From an uncultured Muribaculaceae bacterium (GTDB lineage: Bacteria > Bacteroidota > Bacteroidia > Bacteroidales > Muribaculaceae): a DNA stretch of 64,000 nt. The DNA lies in contig CAJTYH010000006.1 in assembly GCA_910583675.1 (NCBI GenBank), positions 11,824 through 75,823 of the forward strand, read 5' to 3'. A program made the translations under genes and the position numbers. The notes beneath the pieces are model-generated. The model saw nothing but the letters and a program-made list of their open reading frames with translations, was not told the origin of the DNA and did not search any database. Positions within the stretch are counted from its first letter, which is position 1. Each line of letters begins with the position of its first letter. This document shows positions 1 to 8,349 of this stretch, in pieces.

Positions 1-1629
1 CCCCAGAAGCAGGTGCTTAAGAACATATACCTATCGTTTTTCTATGGTGCCAAGATCGGTATCATAGGCTTGAACGGTTCCGGTAAATCGTCACTGTTGA
101 AAATCATAGCCGGCATAGACAAGGATATACAGGGAGACGTGGTTTTCTCGCCGGGGTATTCCGTAGGTTACCTTGAGCAGGAACCTAAGCTTGATCCGGG
201 CAAGACGGTGATAGAGATCGTCCGTGAGGGTGTGCAGCCGGTGATGGATCTCCTGCGGGAGTTCGACGAGGTAAATGCTGCCTTCGGCGATCCGGATGTG
301 CTGGAGGATCCCGACAAGATGGATGCGCTTATCCAACGTCAGGGCGAGCTGCAGGACGCGCTTGACGCCGCCGATGCCTGGAACATAGACTCCAAACTCG
401 AGCGTGCGATGGATGCCCTGCAATGTCCCCCTGACGACCAGAAGGTTGACACGCTTTCCGGAGGCGAGCGCCGTCGTGTGGCATTGTGCCGTCTGCTGCT
501 GCAACAACCCGATGTATTGCTGCTTGACGAACCAACCAACCACCTTGATGCCGAATCTATTGACTGGCTTGAACAGCATCTGCAGCAGTATCCCGGTACT
601 GTGATCGCCATAACCCACGACCGCTATTTCCTTGACCATGTGGCTGGTTGGATACTTGAACTTGATCGCGGGGAGGGCATTCCCTGGAAAGGCAATTATT
701 CATCATGGTTGGAGCAGAAGACAAAGCGCATGGCTCAGGAGGAAAAACAGGCAAGCAAGCGTCGCAAGACCCTTGAACGCGAGCTTGAGTGGGTGCGCAT
801 GGCTCCCAAAGCGCGTCAGGCCAAAGGGAAGGCGCGTCTGTCAAGCTATGATCGGCTTCTCAATGAGGACCAGAAGCAAAGGGAAGAACGTCTGGAGATC
901 TTTATACCCAACGGCCCGCGTCTTGGCAACAAGGTGATAGAGGCATCTGGACTGGAGAAGTCGTTCGGCAAGAAACTGCTATTCAAGGATCTGAATTTCT
1001 CCTTGCCACCCAACGGAATAGTAGGTGTGATCGGTCCCAACGGTGCAGGGAAGACTACCCTCTTCCGTCTGATCATGGAACAGGAGAAGCCCGATGGCGG
1101 TACTTTCGACGTCGGCGAGACTGTGAAGATCGCTTATGTTGACCAGCGACACCATGATCTCGTACCTGAACATTCTGTATATCAGGTAATCTCACAGGGT
1201 ACAGAGAGCTTCCGCATGGGAGGACGCGACGTGAATGCCCGCGCATACCTGTCGAAATTCAACTTTGCCGGTGCCGATCAGGAGAAGAAGATCGGAGTGC
1301 TTTCCGGCGGCGAACGCAACCGTCTGCACCTTGCCATGGCGTTGAAGGAGGAGGGCAACGTGCTCCTGCTTGACGAACCAACCAACGACATAGACGTGAA
1401 CACTCTCCGGGCACTTGAAGAGGGTCTGGAGGCTTTTGCCGGGTGCGCTGTGGTTGTAAGCCACGATCGCTGGTTCCTTGACCGTATCTGCACCCATATC
1501 CTTTCATTTGAAGGGGACGGAAAGGTCGTATTCTACGAAGGATCCTATTCCGATTATGAGGCTTACAAAAAAGCTCAGAATGGAGGCAAGGAACCGCCGC
1601 GTCGTCGCTACCGTAAACTGATGGAGTAA
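1..1629 (+). CDS. ettA: Energy-dependent translational throttle ABC-F ATPase EttA (5' partial)
   Basis: ABC-F protein that binds the ribosomal E site and couples translation to the ATP/ADP ratio (family knowledge). The frame is open from base 1, and the first codons read P-Q-K-Q-V-L-K-N, which matches EttA about 15-20 residues after its normal start. The true start is therefore outside the window, and the GTG at 13 is not the start. Two ABC cassettes are visible, with Walker A motifs GLNGSGKS and GPNGAGKTT. Each cassette has an LSGGE signature and an LLLDEPTN Walker B. A basic linker between them contains KARQAKGKARL, typical of the EttA interdomain arm. The basic C-terminus also fits. TamL follows after 28 bp on the same strand. 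Confidence 0.95.
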   Translation, partial: PQKQVLKNIYLSFFYGAKIGIIGLNGSGKSSLLKIIAGIDKDIQGDVVFSPGYSVGYLEQEPKLDPGKTVIEIVREGVQPVMDLLREFDEVNAAFGDPDVLEDPDKMDALIQRQGELQDALDAADAWNIDSKLERAMDALQCPPDDQKVDTLSGGERRRVALCRLLLQQPDVLLLDEPTNHLDAESIDWLEQHLQQYPGTVIAITHDRYFLDHVAGWILELDRGEGIPWKGNYSSWLEQKTKRMAQEEKQASKRRKTLERELEWVRMAPKARQAKGKARLSSYDRLLNEDQKQREERLEIFIPNGPRLGNKVIEASGLEKSFGKKLLFKDLNFSLPPNGIVGVIGPNGAGKTTLFRLIMEQEKPDGGTFDVGETVKIAYVDQRHHDLVPEHSVYQVISQGTESFRMGGRDVNARAYLSKFNFAGADQEKKIGVLSGGERNRLHLAMALKEEGNVLLLDEPTNDIDVNTLRALEEGLEAFAGCAVVVSHDRWFLDRICTHILSFEGDGKVVFYEGSYSDYEAYKKAQNGGKEPPRRRYRKLME

Positions 1630-1657
1630 TCTCATAGACCCACAAGCTACACGACCG

Positions 1658-4039
1658 ATGAATCTATTGCTGCGTCGTTGGCTGTATGCGCTGTCCGCAA
1701 TTGTGGCTACCCTGTTTTCCACGGGGTGCAGTTCTACCCGCAACGTGCCACAAGGTTCCTACCTGCTTGACAAGGTTAGCATAACGGTAGACGACAGTGC
1801 GCGCATATCCACTCGACCGCTATATAACTACCTGAGGCAAACCCCGAACCATAAATCTTTGGGGTTTGCCCGGTTGCAATTGGGCGTGTACAATCTGGCC
1901 GGCGACTCCATAGGCCGGTTCAACCGATGGCTTCGCAAGATCGGGGAGCCGCCGGTGATTTACGACCAACAGCTCACTGACCAGAGCGTCAGGCAACTGA
2001 GACAGGCGCTAATAAACAGCGGCTACAATGACGCTTGGGTGGAAACCGAACTCAGCATGCCGTCTGACAAGAAAATAGGGATAAACTACAAGCTCCATCC
2101 CGGGGTGCCGCACATGATCGGTTCCGTCAGGTATGAATTTGAAGACCGGCAGATAGAGGAACTGGTCATGCCAGATACTGTCGTGTGGCCTGCACGCCCC
2201 GGAGAAAAACTTGATCGGAACCTGCTTGACCGTCAGCGTGCAATGATAGTGGAGAAACTGCGCGACAACGGTTATTTTGCCTTTACAAAGGAGCATATCG
2301 GTTTCATTGCCGATACGGTGGCCGGTGACAAAAGCGTGGAGCTGACAATGGTGCTGCATAACCCGCGTGCTCGGCAGGAGAGTGCGGATGCCTCCGGCTC
2401 AGGCAAGGACGCGCTCGGTGAGTTGGTCGTCACACTGCCGCGTCATAACCGGTATATGTATCGCAATGTGGTAATAGTGCCTGATTTCTCTCCGGGGGAC
2501 AACTCTTCCGATTTCAATTTCGCCGGACGTGATACCGTGAGATATGACGGGCTGGAGATACTTTATGGATCAGATCCCTATCTGGATCCCAAGGCATTGG
2601 CGGAACAATGCTTTATCCGCCCCGGAGAATTGTATAGCACTACCGGAATAGACCGCACATATGAAGCGCTGAACCGTCTTGCCATCCTGCGATATGTGAA
2701 CATACTCACACGTCCTGCAGGGTCCAACGGCACAGAACAGCTCCTGGACGCATATATATTATTGTCCCGCACCAAGAAGATGGGTGTCACGCTTGAGCTT
2801 GAAGGCACGAATTCGGAAGGCGACCTCGGTGTTGGAGGAGGGATCACTTTCCAGCATCGAAACCTTGCCAAGGGGGGAGAGCAGCTTACGGCCAAGTTCC
2901 GTGGTGCCTACGAAAGCCTTTCAGGGAACCTTGACGGCCTAATAAATGACAGCTATACCGAGCTTGCGGGGGAAGTGGGCATCACGTTTCCTACGTTCAA
3001 GGCTCCTTTCCTGCGACGCAGTTTCAAGCAGAAAGTGAGAGCCTCCACCGAGTTCGCGCTCACATTCATGCGACAGGAACGTCCGGAATACACCAGGATC
3101 ATTGCGGGAGGCACGTGGCGCTACAAATGGGCAGACCGTTCAAACCTTACGAGACGCACGTTTGACCTCATAGACATCAATGTGGTCAATCTCCCGCGCT
3201 CGACCATAGACTTCATTGACAAGATAGCCCCCGACAATCCCTTGTTGCGCTACAGCTACGAGGATCACTTCATCATGCGAATGGGATATACGTGGTATCA
3301 TACCAACCGTCAGCCGGCTTCGGCAGACCTTGGCAGAACCGTGGCTCAAACGAACACCTATACGACTCGCGCATCGGTGGAGACAGCCGGCGCACTCCTT
3401 TATGCTATATCGTCAATCGTCAACCAACGTCGTTCCGACGGTGTATACAAGATCCTTGGCATACAATACGCCCAATATCTTAAGGGGGAGATCGATTACA
3501 CGATCAACCATCGTTTCACGGATCGAAACTCCATCTCGTTCCATGCTGGATTCGGCTTGGCATGGCCTTACGGCAACTCCTCCATGGTGCCGTTTGAGAA
3601 GCGGTTCTATGCGGGAGGAGCCAACGGTGTGCGTGGATGGAGCGTGCGTACCCTCGGCCCCGGATCGTATGATTCCCGGAATTCGGTAAGCGATTTCATA
3701 AACCAATGCGGTGACATATCGCTTATACTCAATCTGGAATACCGCAACAAGCTCTTCTGGGTGTTCGAGGGGGCGGTCTTCATAGACGCGGGCAATATTT
3801 GGACTATAAAGGATTATCCGAACCAGCCGGGAGGATTTTTCCGTTTCAAGACGTTCTATAAGGAACTGGCCGCTGCTTACGGCATTGGCTTGCGCATGGA
3901 CTTCAATTATTTCCTGCTCCGTTTCGACATGGGAGTGAAAGCCCATAATCCCGGAAAGGGTCAGGAACAGTGGCCGATAATCCATCCTCGGTGGGGGCGT
4001 GATACATCATTCCACTTCTCGGTAGGATACCCGTTCTGA
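1658..4039 (+). CDS. tamL: TamL-type BamA/TamA family outer-membrane lipoprotein
   Basis: Omp85-family protein, 793 aa. The N-terminus MNLLLRRW...FSTGCSS is a lipoprotein signal, with the lipidated Cys at about residue 24, which distinguishes Bacteroidetes TamL from classical TamA. POTRA-like sequence follows, then a C-terminal 16-strand-type barrel. The barrel has the G-G-A-N-G-V-R-G-W segment and the LGPGSY that follows it, matching the conserved VRGF/W lid-lock motif. The protein ends in aromatic F (SVGYPF), usual for outer-membrane barrels. TamL proteins normally pair with TamB in envelope assembly. No tamB follows here, as the next gene is a HAD phosphatase 38 bp downstream. Confidence 0.88.
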   Translation: MNLLLRRWLYALSAIVATLFSTGCSSTRNVPQGSYLLDKVSITVDDSARISTRPLYNYLRQTPNHKSLGFARLQLGVYNLAGDSIGRFNRWLRKIGEPPVIYDQQLTDQSVRQLRQALINSGYNDAWVETELSMPSDKKIGINYKLHPGVPHMIGSVRYEFEDRQIEELVMPDTVVWPARPGEKLDRNLLDRQRAMIVEKLRDNGYFAFTKEHIGFIADTVAGDKSVELTMVLHNPRARQESADASGSGKDALGELVVTLPRHNRYMYRNVVIVPDFSPGDNSSDFNFAGRDTVRYDGLEILYGSDPYLDPKALAEQCFIRPGELYSTTGIDRTYEALNRLAILRYVNILTRPAGSNGTEQLLDAYILLSRTKKMGVTLELEGTNSEGDLGVGGGITFQHRNLAKGGEQLTAKFRGAYESLSGNLDGLINDSYTELAGEVGITFPTFKAPFLRRSFKQKVRASTEFALTFMRQERPEYTRIIAGGTWRYKWADRSNLTRRTFDLIDINVVNLPRSTIDFIDKIAPDNPLLRYSYEDHFIMRMGYTWYHTNRQPASADLGRTVAQTNTYTTRASVETAGALLYAISSIVNQRRSDGVYKILGIQYAQYLKGEIDYTINHRFTDRNSISFHAGFGLAWPYGNSSMVPFEKRFYAGGANGVRGWSVRTLGPGSYDSRNSVSDFINQCGDISLILNLEYRNKLFWVFEGAVFIDAGNIWTIKDYPNQPGGFFRFKTFYKELAAAYGIGLRMDFNYFLLRFDMGVKAHNPGKGQEQWPIIHPRWGRDTSFHFSVGYPF

Positions 4040-4077
4040 ATTCCTCCTGCCGGAATTACATCAAAATAAGAAAAGAT

Positions 4078-4728
4078 ATGAAAAAACTCGTGATATTCGA
4101 CCTTGACGGCACTTTGCTGAATACCATAGCTGACCTTGGGGCAGCTACCAACTATGCCCTGAAGCAGTGTGGCTATCCCGTTCACCCCATATCGGCATAC
4201 CCGCGTTTCGTCGGAAGTGGCATAAGCAAGCTTATAGAGCGCGTGCTTCCCGAGAGCTGCCGCACAGCCGAGGAGGTAGGCCGCCTCAGGCCATATTTTT
4301 TCGAATATTACGGGGAGCATATGGCAGATGACACGACACCCTATCAGGGCATACCCGAATTGCTCGGTCAGCTCACGCAGCGTGGAGTTAGTGTGGCCGT
4401 GGCTTCCAACAAATATCAGGAAGCTGTGGAGAAACTGATCGGGAAATATTTTCCGGATATCCCTTGGGCAGCCGTGGAGGGGCAGAAGGATGGCATACCC
4501 GTGAAACCGGATCCCTCCATTGTATTCGACATACTTGGCAAATGTCCCACTCCGAAGGATCAGGTGCTGTATGTGGGTGATTCAGGCATTGACATGGAGA
4601 CGGCACGCAGGGCATGCGTGGAATCCGCCGGGGTTACATGGGGCTTCCGTCCGGTGAGCGAATTGCGCGAATATTTTGCCGACAACATAGTGGAGACCAC
4701 AGGTCAGCTTCTGCGCATCATCGTGTGA
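4078..4728 (+). CDS. gph: HAD-IA hydrolase, phosphoglycolate phosphatase-like
   Basis: Cytosolic 216-aa HAD-superfamily phosphatase. Motif I is FDLDGTLLNT at residues 7-16, with nucleophile D8 and general acid/base D10. Motif II falls near VAVASNK and motif IV is GDSGIDMETA. The helical cap and overall length match the Gph/PgmB group (phosphoglycolate phosphatase or beta-phosphoglucomutase). The substrate cannot be told from sequence. Start ATG at 4078, 38 bp after tamL and probably co-transcribed with it. Confidence 0.82.
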   Translation: MKKLVIFDLDGTLLNTIADLGAATNYALKQCGYPVHPISAYPRFVGSGISKLIERVLPESCRTAEEVGRLRPYFFEYYGEHMADDTTPYQGIPELLGQLTQRGVSVAVASNKYQEAVEKLIGKYFPDIPWAAVEGQKDGIPVKPDPSIVFDILGKCPTPKDQVLYVGDSGIDMETARRACVESAGVTWGFRPVSELREYFADNIVETTGQLLRIIV

Positions 4729-4865
4729 TACATCCACATGTAAGTGTTAAATATGATGAGTAGTGTAAGCTTGTTGTCAAGTGATGCAAAAGTCAGCTAA
4801 TTCATATAGTTGTGTCTATTTAACGCGAGTTGGATATAAAGAATTCCAGTAATCAGTGATAAAAT

Positions 4866-4907
4866 AATCAGCCACTTAGTTTCACTCTGAATGGCTGATT
4901 TTTTTCG
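4866..4907 (+). terminator. Rho-independent terminator
   Basis: The stem AATCAGCCA (4866-4874) pairs with TGGCTGATT (4892-4900) and is followed by a run of T. It lies about 140 bp after the HAD phosphatase and probably ends the ettA-tamL-gph transcript. Confidence 0.75.
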
Positions 4908-5190
4908 TTGATGGATACCCTATATCGAATTCACATTAGTTTAGCAATCGGCAGGGCGGTATTCTCTATTTTTGAGGCGACAAGAAGAAGCTACGGCATC
5001 ATAAGTCAAACCCGGATAGAAAAACCGACCGTGCAACAGTCTGTTTTCGTTATCCGAATGACAATGCGTCTTGGCGATTATGCGCTTCGTCCTATATTCG
5101 CCAATGAAAATGGAGGGCAGATCCGGCAAGGTGAAGGGAGAAATGATGATAAAACAGGGATAATCAGTCGTAAAATTTTAATAAACTTGA
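4908..5190. other. Low-coding AT-rich stretch, possible mobile-element scar
   Basis: No convincing gene. A 110-aa forward and a 62-aa reverse open frame overlap here. Neither resembles a known family to me and neither has a promoter match. Base composition is more AT-rich than the flanking operons, and the stretch adjoins a truncated ATPase gene, so I read it as a decayed insertion. Confidence 0.4.
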
Positions 5191-5191
5191 A

Positions 5192-5232
5192 TAATCGAAA
5201 ACTATGTCACCTAATGACACTTTTTTCGATTA
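5192..5232. promoter_or_regulatory. Nested-dyad operator-like element, copy 1
   Basis: A 41-bp element. Outer arms are TAATCGAAAA (5192-5201) and TTTTCGATTA (5223-5232). Inner arms are TGTCA (5205-5209) and TGACA (5215-5219). It ends 3 bp before the -33 element of the promoter at 5236-5267. A second 41-bp copy lies on the other side of that promoter. A binding site for a dimeric regulator is inferred. Confidence 0.6.
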
Positions 5233-5235
5233 GCT

Positions 5236-5267
5236 TTTGATTGCCTAAGGAAAAACAGCTACCTTTG
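5236..5267 (+). promoter_or_regulatory. Bacteroidetes-type promoter between two operator copies
   Basis: TTTG at 5236-5239, a 20-bp spacer, then TACCTTTG at 5260-5267, a full match to the TTTG/TAnnTTTG consensus. The -7 box directly abuts operator copy 2, so a bound regulator would cover the start of transcription. Confidence 0.75.
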
Positions 5268-5308
5268 TAATCGAAAACTCCGTCACCTGATGACATAAAA
5301 TTCGATTA
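5268..5308. promoter_or_regulatory. Nested-dyad operator-like element, copy 2
   Basis: Also 41 bp, with outer arms TAATCGAA (5268-5275) and TTCGATTA (5301-5308) and inner arms GTCA (5282-5285) and TGAC (5291-5294). It repeats copy 1 with few changes and ends 3 bp before the ATG at 5312, so it is in the transcribed leader. Confidence 0.6.
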
Positions 5309-5311
5309 GCG

Positions 5312-5509
5312 ATGGAGAGTCAGTCAGCATACCGTATGGAATCTGACGAGAAAATAAAGCAGGAACGGGCTTCTTTGTTAAAAGTGGATGATTCATTCAA
5401 AAAAATTATCGTTATCGGAGAAGAAAGTCCGGTGACAAGGGACGAATCCGGTATTACGACCATAAGCATTTATGATTTCCTGCTAAAGGACAATTCATTG
5501 GAACTGTAA
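5312..5509 (+). pseudogene. C-terminal remnant of a DUF4143-type AAA ATPase
   Basis: A 65-aa frame. From residue 10 onward it resembles the C-terminal tail of Bacteroidales ATP-binding proteins of the AAA_14/DUF4143 type: an E-R-x-S-L-L-x-V-x-D segment, then D-S-F-K-K-I-I-V-I, a GITTISIYDFLL ending and a short tail. Walker A and B regions are absent, so this is about the last 15% of such a protein. The ATG sits just behind an intact promoter and operator, so a short peptide may still be made. Family assignment is from remembered pattern and moderate in confidence. Confidence 0.55.
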
Positions 5510-5887
5510 ACCTTAAAATATCTTGTTGCAAAAACAGGTATAAGTACATAGATATTTGGAGCAGGTTCTATGCGGACATCATCAACCGAAAACCAAAGTA
5601 ATAGCCTTGCCAATGCCGACACGCACTCCTGCTGCATTGCCTTGATAAATCCATATTCTGCGGCAAAAAGTGTGATTCGCTGCATAATTTCCTTAGCGAT
5701 AGATGTTCTTTTGGTTGCGGTGGCAGTAAAATTACTTACACCGGTAGCCAGATTGATACTGCGACTTTGGTATGGCACTCCTGACCGAGTGATGGAACCC
5801 CCAGAATTCAAGCGCCGTACCATTCTGTTGGACGAAAAACTAAAATAGATGCATACTTTTCGGTGATACATCGGATTGACTGTCATA
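5510..5887. other. No confident gene; overlapping open frames on both strands
   Basis: A forward frame (5570-5848, 92 aa, one hydrophobic segment near its middle) and a reverse frame (5470-5886, 138 aa) overlap. I recognise neither product and neither has a clear promoter. The reverse frame also overlaps the ATPase remnant. The region is probably part of the same decayed insertion. Confidence 0.35.
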
Positions 5888-5888
5888 A

Positions 5889-5933
5889 AAAAGTTCGGTT
5901 TTGACCTGTGGATATGGGCAAAGCCGAACTTTT
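5889..5933 (+). terminator. Hairpin terminator
   Basis: AAAGTTCGG (5890-5898) pairs with CCGAACTTT (5924-5932), extended by flanking A/T pairing. It separates the scar region from the transporter gene and could work in either direction. Confidence 0.6.
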
Positions 5934-5987
5934 AACAGGTTTTTTAACTTATTGAGGCTGTCGCTTCCTTATTAGGGAAAAAAGCCG

Positions 5988-5995
5988 TACCTTTG
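5988..5995 (+). promoter_or_regulatory. -7 promoter element of the AspT-family transporter
   Basis: TACCTTTG matches TAnnTTTG about 90 bp before the ATG at 6085. The -33 region has no clear TTG at the expected spacing. Confidence 0.5.
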
Positions 5996-6084
5996 CAGTC
6001 ACAATTTCAATCTGTGTCCGCATACCAGCGGCCTCGTCATTCAGAAAAGAAAATCTTTCATATATCTAAGGTAAAAAGAAACAA

Positions 6085-7746
6085 ATGGAATTTTTGTCAG
6101 AGCTTCTGTTGCCGGGCAACACATCACTGGCTGCCACGCTTGTCCTGCTCTCCTTTGTGATAGCTGTGGGCATCTATCTGGGCAAGATCCGCTTCTGGGG
6201 TGTGTCCCTCGGAGTGACGTTTGTCCTGTTCGTGGGCATCCTCATGGGTCATTTCGGTTATGAAATCCAACCCGAAGTATTGAAATTCGTCCGTGAATTC
6301 GGCCTTATCCTCTTTATTTTCGCCATCGGTCTCCAGGTAGGCCCGGGCTTCTTCTCCTCTTTCAAGAAAGGTGGAATAAGGTTGAACATGCTTGCCGTCC
6401 TGGGTATCCTGCTCAATGTGGCAATAGTCGTGGCCATATATTTCATTGACGGCAAAACTTCCATAAGCGCCCTCGTGGGTGTGATGTCCGGCGCCGTGAC
6501 AAACACCCCCGGTCTGGCTGCCGCACAGCAGGCAGCTCCTTCACCGGAGGATGTAAACCTGATGTCAATGGGTTATGCGGCCGCATATCCTCTGGGTGTG
6601 CTCGGCATAATCCTTTCAATCCTCATCACCAAGGCTATATTCCGCGTGAAGATAGAGGATGAGATAGAGGAGATCAATCGTGAGACTGAGGAAGGGCAGG
6701 TAAAACCTCACCTTGCAAGCTATGAGGTGGTAAACTCGCTTGTAGATGGCAAGACACTTCTTCAGTTGCATGACATAATCCATTGCGACTTTGTCGTATC
6801 AAGGTTGATGGACAAGGACGGCAACATTATCATCCCCAAGTCGAGCACACAGATACATGTGGGAGACAAGCTTTATGTGGTAATGTCCGTTCAGGACGAG
6901 CCGAGTTTCCAGGCTGTTCTCGGTCATCCCATTGAGATGGGCGACGAGGAATGGGAGGCCGTGGCGCCCGACAATGTGGTTTCGCGCCGCATACTTATCA
7001 CCCGCAGTGAATATAACGGTGTAGCACTCGGATCCTTGCGTCTGCACAAGGGATACAACCTCAACTGCACTCGTGTGAACCGTGCCGGTGTAGACCTGTT
7101 GGCGTCCCCCGGTCTGCGTCTCCAGATGGGTGACCGCATTACCGTAGTGGGCGAACTGAACGACATAGACCGCCTTGCTTCCAAGCTCGGCAACTCCATG
7201 AAGCGTCTCAACCAGCCGAATCTGGTTACGATTTTCATCGGTATACTCTTCGGTATCATCGTCGGTTCCATAAACATCGGCTTCGGCATGAAGCTCGGCC
7301 TCGCAGGCGGCCCGCTTGTAGTAGCCATACTCCTGAGCCGTTTCGGATATAAGGTTAAACTCGTAACGTATACATCTTCCTCTGCCTCGCTCATGCTCCG
7401 TGAGCTTGGGATCTGCCTGTTCCTTGCCGCGGTGGGTATCGGTGCCGGCAAAGGATTCGCTGATACGGTATTCAACTATACCGGCATGTGGTGGGTCATC
7501 TGGGGCTTCATCATCACATTCGTGCCTTTGATGGTCGTAGGTCTGATAGCAAGAGGCGTATACAAGATCAACTTCCTTACAATAATGGGTATGATGTCCG
7601 GCGGCTATACCGATCCACCCGCACTGGCCTATGCCAACAACTCCACCGGGAGCGACGCTCCTGCGGTGGCATATTCTACGGTTTATCCTCTTACGATGTT
7701 CCTTCGCGTGGTAGCCGCACAGGCTCTTGTGCTTGCTCTCATGTAG
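6085..7746 (+). CDS. AspT/YidE/YbjL-family putative anion antiporter
   Basis: Inner-membrane protein of 553 aa in the aspartate:alanine exchanger family. The N-terminal and C-terminal halves are each hydrophobic with five or so helices, forming the antiporter-duplication repeat. Between them, roughly residues 200-375, lie two soluble RCK_C (TrkA-C) domains (GKTLLQLHDI... and GVALGSLRLHKG...). The repeat signatures GAVTNTPGLAAAQQ and GGYTDPPALAYANN occur at matching places in each half. The substrate is unknown; characterised relatives exchange dicarboxylic amino acids or dicarboxylates. It appears monocistronic, with a terminator just downstream. Confidence 0.88.
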   Translation: MEFLSELLLPGNTSLAATLVLLSFVIAVGIYLGKIRFWGVSLGVTFVLFVGILMGHFGYEIQPEVLKFVREFGLILFIFAIGLQVGPGFFSSFKKGGIRLNMLAVLGILLNVAIVVAIYFIDGKTSISALVGVMSGAVTNTPGLAAAQQAAPSPEDVNLMSMGYAAAYPLGVLGIILSILITKAIFRVKIEDEIEEINRETEEGQVKPHLASYEVVNSLVDGKTLLQLHDIIHCDFVVSRLMDKDGNIIIPKSSTQIHVGDKLYVVMSVQDEPSFQAVLGHPIEMGDEEWEAVAPDNVVSRRILITRSEYNGVALGSLRLHKGYNLNCTRVNRAGVDLLASPGLRLQMGDRITVVGELNDIDRLASKLGNSMKRLNQPNLVTIFIGILFGIIVGSINIGFGMKLGLAGGPLVVAILLSRFGYKVKLVTYTSSSASLMLRELGICLFLAAVGIGAGKGFADTVFNYTGMWWVIWGFIITFVPLMVVGLIARGVYKINFLTIMGMMSGGYTDPPALAYANNSTGSDAPAVAYSTVYPLTMFLRVVAAQALVLALM

Positions 7747-7773
7747 AAGCCTCCACGATCCTGAATAAAAGAT

Positions 7774-7819
7774 AACGGAAAGAATCAACGCTATGTGCCG
7801 CGATTCTTTCCGTTTTTTT
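7774..7819 (+). terminator. Rho-independent terminator
   Basis: AACGGAAAGAATC (7774-7786) pairs with GATTCTTTCCGTT (7802-7814) and runs into seven T. Terminator of the AspT-family gene. Confidence 0.85.
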
Positions 7820-7820
7820 A

Positions 7821-7851
7821 TTGAAGGTTAAATGCATAATCCATATCTTTG
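7821..7851 (+). promoter_or_regulatory. Promoter of the A1S_2505-like gene
   Basis: TTG at 7821-7823, a 20-bp spacer, then TATCTTTG at 7844-7851, 15 bp before the ATG at 7867. Good consensus match with a very short leader. Confidence 0.75.
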
Positions 7852-7866
7852 TAAAAAATAATTGAT

Positions 7867-8334
7867 ATGACAGAAGAAGACATACATAAGAAAGCCGAGG
7901 AAATGATGCACGGGCTTGTGTTCACTCCGGAAAACATAACCAGCCTTGACAAAGACGACGTGTTCGTATTCGGGAGCAACCTCGCAGGAATACATGCAGG
8001 AGGAGCGGCACGCACTGCATTGCTCAGATTCGGAGCCGTGTACGGTCAGGGGGAGGGTATACAGGGACAATCATATGCGATACCTACGATGCAGGGTGGA
8101 GTGGAGACGATAAGGCCGTATGTAGATCGTTTCATAGACCTGGCCTATGAATGGGATGAGAATACCTTCTGGGTAACGCGTATCGGGTGTGGGATAGCGG
8201 GATTCAAGGACGAGGAGATCGCGCCACTTTTCGACAGGGCGTTTGACTTGTACAACGTGAGGCTGCCCAGGTCGTTTGTGAGGATAATCATTGAAAATCG
8301 CCTGAGGAACAGCGCGGAAAATCAGACTAATTGA
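7867..8334 (+). CDS. A1S_2505-family (macrodomain-like) protein
   Basis: Cytosolic 155-aa protein. The core DVFVFGSNLAGIHAGGAA (about residues 37-54), followed by GEGIQGQSYAIPT and then VTRIGCGIAGF, matches the small family annotated as 'A1S_2505 phage non-structural protein'. The GSN...GGAA glycine-rich loop resembles nucleotide or ADP-ribose binding loops of macrodomain folds, but the biochemical role is not established. It has its own promoter and ends 15 bp before a secreted hydrolase that may be co-transcribed. Confidence 0.7.
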   Translation: MTEEDIHKKAEEMMHGLVFTPENITSLDKDDVFVFGSNLAGIHAGGAARTALLRFGAVYGQGEGIQGQSYAIPTMQGGVETIRPYVDRFIDLAYEWDENTFWVTRIGCGIAGFKDEEIAPLFDRAFDLYNVRLPRSFVRIIIENRLRNSAENQTN

Positions 8335-8349
8335 AAAATCAGTTCGTAT

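Noticed and set aside
4908..5240. 110-aa forward open frame
   Set aside because: No family resemblance, overlaps operator copy 1 and the promoter, and is contradicted by an equally open reverse frame.
5470..5886. 138-aa reverse open frame
   Set aside because: Composition not protein-like (many Ser/Arg, no domain), overlaps the ATPase remnant, no promoter.
6799..7788. 329-aa reverse open frame
   Set aside because: Shadow of the AspT-family transporter, which has clear membrane and RCK_C signatures.
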